Origin: Aldehydirespirator sp965117015 | GTDB lineage: Bacteria > Actinomycetota > Acidimicrobiia > Acidimicrobiales > Aldehydirespiratoraceae | NCBI GenBank assembly: GCA_965117015.1 | Contig: OZ220747.1 | Location: 1,736,001-1,800,000 of the forward strand | DNA length: 64,000 nt | Direction: 5' to 3' | Part shown: piece after piece, positions 61,064 through 64,000 of the stretch | Layout of the letters: each line of letters opens with the position of its first letter | Numbering within the stretch: the first letter of the stretch is position 1 | Made by a program: the position numbers and the translations under genes | The notes under the pieces: model-generated | Seen by the model: only the letters and a program-made list of their open reading frames with translations | What the model was told of the DNA's origin: nothing | Database searches by the model: none

Positions 61064-61954
61064 TCACCTGCTGCGATGATGGCCTGTGTGGTTCTTCGGC
61101 AGGACACAATAGGCACGGGCTATCGGCATCCAGGCACCGCAGGTGGTTCGGCGTGATAGTGCTGAGAGCCTGTAGTGCTCATCATCGTCTCTCAGCGTCA
61201 GGGTCTTGGTGGCTTGCCGCCACGCCGTTTGGGACGACTGCATGTCCAGTGAGCGCCTTCGGAGATATGCCAAGACTTCCTCTTCGAGGTCTTGGAACAC
61301 ACGATCAGCTTGGAGAGTTCCGGGTTGTTCTAACAGATGAATGATTCTGTCTGGGATTCTGCTCGCCTGCGATACCCCGTACCGCTCGGCATGAAACAAC
61401 ATTCCGTCTTCGATTCGGTGCATCCCGGACTTGTCTATGGCTGCTATATCTATGTAGTCACGCAGCTTGGGACGATGCATGATCACGTCCAACTTCATGG
61501 CCAGAAGATCAGGCAGGGAAGCCACTCGCATTCCATCCACAACCAAGGGACTGCGTAGCTGTCGGAAGTTGTCGGGATTGCTACTCTTCGGTTGAGAGAA
61601 CACTTGAACTAACACGCCATTGACAACTGCGTGCATCGACCCGTCTTCTTCGTCTTCCACCTCACAGGACAGCCCAGACAACTCTGAGAGCCTCTTCAGT
61701 TTGAGATACAGGTTTTGCCCGGAGAAGCTCTGGTGAGCCAGAAAGTCCAAGTCAAACGACTCACGGTGGCGGAGGTAGATCGTCAAAGCAGTTCCCCCGA
61801 CCAGACTTCCCTTGAGCGTTGCCGTCGCTTGCGCCATGACCGGCCAGACCCGCCGCATCTCGGGCGACAGGACATCGCGGTAGTCGTCAAGATCGGACAC
61901 GGGAACGTTCACAGATAGCAGAATCGAGCGCGTCAGCCAAGACGCCGGTGTCAT
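61064..61954 (-). CDS. AbiEii-like nucleotidyltransferase toxin
   Basis: This 296-residue protein has the nucleotidyltransferase motif LVGGTALTIYLRHRESFDLDFL (the GG/S and DxD of AbiEii), followed by VASLPDLLAMKLDVIMHR and RDYIDIAAI, standard for the family. AbiEii enzymes add nucleotides to tRNA and act as toxins. It overlaps the end of the preceding zinc-ribbon/HTH gene by up to 68 bp; a start nearer to VNVPVSDLDDY is possible. Confidence 0.8.
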   Translation of the reverse strand: MTPASWLTRSILLSVNVPVSDLDDYRDVLSPEMRRVWPVMAQATATLKGSLVGGTALTIYLRHRESFDLDFLAHQSFSGQNLYLKLKRLSELSGLSCEVEDEEDGSMHAVVNGVLVQVFSQPKSSNPDNFRQLRSPLVVDGMRVASLPDLLAMKLDVIMHRPKLRDYIDIAAIDKSGMHRIEDGMLFHAERYGVSQASRIPDRIIHLLEQPGTLQADRVFQDLEEEVLAYLRRRSLDMQSSQTAWRQATKTLTLRDDDEHYRLSALSRRTTCGAWMPIARAYCVLPKNHTGHHRSR

Positions 61955-62933
61955 AACCGCGCATCGTCCTCAATTCTTGCAGTGTCTCAACCGGCAGGTG
62001 TGACAATGCCCAGCGTCGAGCACGAAAAGACGGCCCGCCAATCAGAGCGTCAGCGATCTGCAAGCTGTCTTCGGGGAGGCGCAGGTCAGCAGCAGACGTT
62101 CCCGACCAGAACAACCACCAATACTCGGGCGGAACCCCACCGTGGGGCGGATCGGACACTGGTCGCCACGGCAATCTTGGCAGAGCGTCAAGGGTCCGTG
62201 TGGTGAGCTTCAGTTCCCAGAGCCGCACCATGCTGTGCCTGTACCCCCAAGAGATGTTCACTTCCTTGCACCGCACGAATCCCTTGTCTCGCAACTGACG
62301 CAAACACCGGCGAGCGTGACTGACAGACACCTCTGCGTCCTCGGCCACCAGCGCAGCAGTCGCTCCGTTGTGCCTAGCACGCACGGCAGCCAGGATGCGT
62401 CTGTGGGACTCTGGGCTGCCTGCGAGAGGATCACGACGCGTGATCAGTTCCCTTACACCAGTCGGCTTCGACGTTCTGCGACCATGCGAGCGCCGGGGCG
62501 CTGCAAGCAACGCCGCCAAGCGGCGATCACCAGGAGCAACAGCAACACTGCGGAGAATCCCACTCACCCGCCTAGCTGTAGCGGCAGAAACCCCCAGCAG
62601 CGCAGCCATCCCAGATGGGCTGTCGTCTGAAGCCCGCGCCGCAGTCTCCCACGCCGACAGCCCGAGCTTGGAGGAGTGAAGCGGGGTGCCGGTAGTGACG
62701 GTGAAGTCCCGCCCGCATACGCAGCGCCACATACGCAACCTCCGGCGCTGCTTCCTCTCGACCACCTCGGCGCTGCCGCAATTCGGGCACACGACGCCTT
62801 CGGGCCAGCGCAGCAGCACCATCCGATTCTCTGCCGTGGCCTCTACTGCATCGGCTTGCACGGTACCAGTATATCGGTGGGGTACTTTCCTATCAACTAT
62901 GCTCGCAATAGTAGCCAAAGACCTCTTGGGCAA
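61887..62933 (-). CDS. Zinc-ribbon/HTH protein, probable AbiEii-type antitoxin
   Basis: This 348-residue protein starts with an IS1595-transposase-like zinc ribbon (LLRWPEGVVCPNCGS...WRCVCGRDFTVTTGTPLHSS, about residues 36-90), an HTH-like region (AALLGVSAATARRVSGILR), a second winged helix (VAEDAEVSVSHARRCLRQLRDKGFV) and a C-terminal segment ending LPVETLQELRTMRGYD, as in HTH partners of AbiEii toxins. No DDE transposase core is present. Start is TTG 62933. It lies directly upstream of the toxin gene. Confidence 0.7.
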   Translation of the reverse strand: MPKRSLATIASIVDRKVPHRYTGTVQADAVEATAENRMVLLRWPEGVVCPNCGSAEVVERKQRRRLRMWRCVCGRDFTVTTGTPLHSSKLGLSAWETAARASDDSPSGMAALLGVSAATARRVSGILRSVAVAPGDRRLAALLAAPRRSHGRRTSKPTGVRELITRRDPLAGSPESHRRILAAVRARHNGATAALVAEDAEVSVSHARRCLRQLRDKGFVRCKEVNISWGYRHSMVRLWELKLTTRTLDALPRLPWRPVSDPPHGGVPPEYWWLFWSGTSAADLRLPEDSLQIADALIGGPSFRARRWALSHLPVETLQELRTMRGYDTGVLADALDSAICERSRVRS

Positions 62934-62957
62934 CTAGCTGGACGCTCCCAACCTACC

Positions 62958-63692
62958 TCAATCGAGAACCTGCACCTTCGCCTCGGCTCGACGGCGCGTC
63001 AGTTCTTCACGGACATTGGCTTGTATCTGATCAGGATGCAAGCAGCGCTTCGCGCGTGACCTGGGAGAATGGAATCGGCAGAACTCGTCACAGTATTGTG
63101 CTTTGTGTCCAGGAAGTCGCCGTTTCACCAAGAAGATCACTCGGAAGCACAGCTTGCATCTCAACCGTTTGCGGCGCTCAATGTCGTCAGCCTTGGCTTT
63201 CTCTCGCTCGGCACGAGCGGCTTCTCTCGCCTGCTTTCGCTCTTCTCTGGCATCGATCTCTGCGGCTCTTGCTCGTTCCCTCGCCTCACGAGCGGCCTTC
63301 CTAGCCGCTGCTCTCGCAGCCTTCTCAGGGACTCGTTGGTACTCGTAACAAGTGCTGCACAAGCCGAGAGATTTGATCAGCCTGGTCTCGCCGCAGTTTT
63401 TGCACTCAGCGATCCTCTTGGGGGGTTGCCGTTTGTAGCATGGTTGGCACAATCCGCGGGCGTAGTGAGGTTTCGTCTCACCGCAACTGCGACATTCGAC
63501 CAATGCCGTGGGTCGCACCTTATAGGAGCATGGAGTACACAGCCCATGCCCGGCATGGGGTTTCTCCTTCCCACAGTGTTTGCACTTCACCAATTTGGGG
63601 GTGCGTTGGCGGTCGTAGCATCGACTGCACAACCCAAGCGCAAAAGAGCGCTTCGTTTCGCCGCAGTTTTTGCACTCAATCAAATGAGCCAT
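62958..63692 (-). CDS. Four-fold zinc-ribbon protein
   Basis: This 244-residue protein has four tandem units of about 31 residues, each CxxCG-x8-10-GLCxxCY (for example CKNCGETKRSFALGLCSRCY), then a strongly charged Ala/Arg/Glu coiled coil of about 65 residues and a C-terminal CKLC...C-x3-C segment. Probably binds zinc and nucleic acids. Function unknown. It lies 24 bp upstream of the AbiE-type operon in the same direction, so may belong to it. Confidence 0.7.
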   Translation of the reverse strand: MAHLIECKNCGETKRSFALGLCSRCYDRQRTPKLVKCKHCGKEKPHAGHGLCTPCSYKVRPTALVECRSCGETKPHYARGLCQPCYKRQPPKRIAECKNCGETRLIKSLGLCSTCYEYQRVPEKAARAAARKAAREARERARAAEIDAREERKQAREAARAEREKAKADDIERRKRLRCKLCFRVIFLVKRRLPGHKAQYCDEFCRFHSPRSRAKRCLHPDQIQANVREELTRRRAEAKVQVLD

Positions 63693-64000
63693 CCAACGCA
63701 GTTTAGCCCGTCACACAATAGGTGTCGGGGGTGAGGACATGACACTCAAAAAGTGTCTACTGGCGTCAGAGGCGATGCCGGTCGGTTCGACCATTTTTTA
63801 TCTCTGTCGAACCTACCGGCACTCTTGGCTGGGGAGAGTTGGCCAAGCGACATTTGAACATAGGCATTGAGCCTGAACCCTGCGACTCCGAGGCTGACAG
63901 AAGCATAGGGCCTTAGATATGCGACGGTGCCTCGTCCTTAGCCGCGCTCCACTTCAGGCTGAATAGATTCGCTCTGGCCGTTGCGATGTTCCGCTTGGTA
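63693..64000. other. Gene-free right edge with inverted repeats
   Basis: No supported gene. It contains GACACT-caaaa-AGTGTC (63741-63757) and a larger palindrome at 63777-63820, described separately. It is the likely promoter region of the zinc-ribbon gene; the remainder up to 64000 shows nothing I recognise. Confidence 0.5.
63777..63820. repeat. 15-bp inverted repeat around a T-rich loop
   Basis: GCCGGTCGGTTCGAC (63777-63791) pairs with GTCGAACCTACCGGC (63806-63820), fourteen of fifteen bases, around a 14-nt loop containing TTTTTT. It could be a terminator for a transcript from the right, or a recombination or binding site. Confidence 0.65.

Noticed and set aside
61887..62933. IS1595-family transposase
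   Set aside because: Only the zinc ribbon matches; the DDE catalytic core and terminal inverted repeats are missing, and its end overlaps an AbiEii gene.

Overview
The window is a high-GC actinobacterial chromosome segment, most like Acidimicrobiia. Signs of this are TGA stops throughout, ATGA/GTGA stop-start overlaps in almost every operon, Thr-rich lipoproteins, a eukaryotic-type GSII glutamine synthetase and a glutamine-dependent NAD synthetase. No rRNA, tRNA, CRISPR array or complete insertion sequence was seen.

Layout. 0-3.8 kb: a hydantoinase/oxoprolinase pair (hyuA, partial hyuB) and an EamA transporter. 3.9-12.0 kb (minus strand): a translationally coupled [NiFe]-hydrogenase operon holding small and large subunits, two M52-type maturation proteases, a NifU-C Fe-S protein, a TPR protein, a biotin-ligase-like protein and two unknowns. 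12.1-19.0 kb (plus strand, divergent): three small membrane proteins, a winged-helix protein, a PadR regulator, a CooC-like ATPase, hypC, a SIS-domain protein, hypD, hypE and an EamA transporter with a His-rich tail. 19.2-22.3 kb (minus): a second CooC-like ATPase and hypF. 22.4-28.1 kb: a five-gene NikABCDE/DppABCDF-type ABC importer, probably for nickel. 28.2-30.6 kb: two more CooC-like ATPases and small membrane proteins. No hypA or hypB is visible.

The most striking observation is the fourth CooC-like ATPase (29021-29758). Its frame is open except for two TGA codons. These fall exactly where two paralogues in this window carry the two cysteines of the metal-binding CxC motif. A 7-bp hairpin with an AGUU loop lies 19-25 nt downstream, at bacterial SECIS distance. 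It reads as a candidate selenoprotein with a U-P-U-C motif in a nickel-chaperone family. A 21-bp palindrome of the form CTAGATGC-N5-GCATCTAG, one copy weaker, lies at the -35 region of three promoters in the hydrogenase/hyp/importer region and suggests a common regulon.

30.6-42.4 kb is housekeeping and signalling: a methyltransferase, a LuxR-type regulator with a PspC-fused histidine kinase, a PspC membrane protein, lipoproteins, an HD-domain protein, glnII and nadE. From 42.4 kb on, GC falls visibly and most genes are unrecognised or defence- or surface-like: a PD-(D/E)XK-like protein, a small GIY-YIG protein, a DUF4145 protein, an endonuclease/exonuclease/phosphatase protein, a coupled pseudopilin operon behind a Calx-beta lipoprotein, an AbiEii-type toxin/antitoxin pair and a four-fold zinc-ribbon protein. 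This looks like an accessory island; no integrase is visible. Short palindromic repeats of 47 bp (three copies) and 45 bp (five copies) punctuate intergenic gaps of the high-GC part only.
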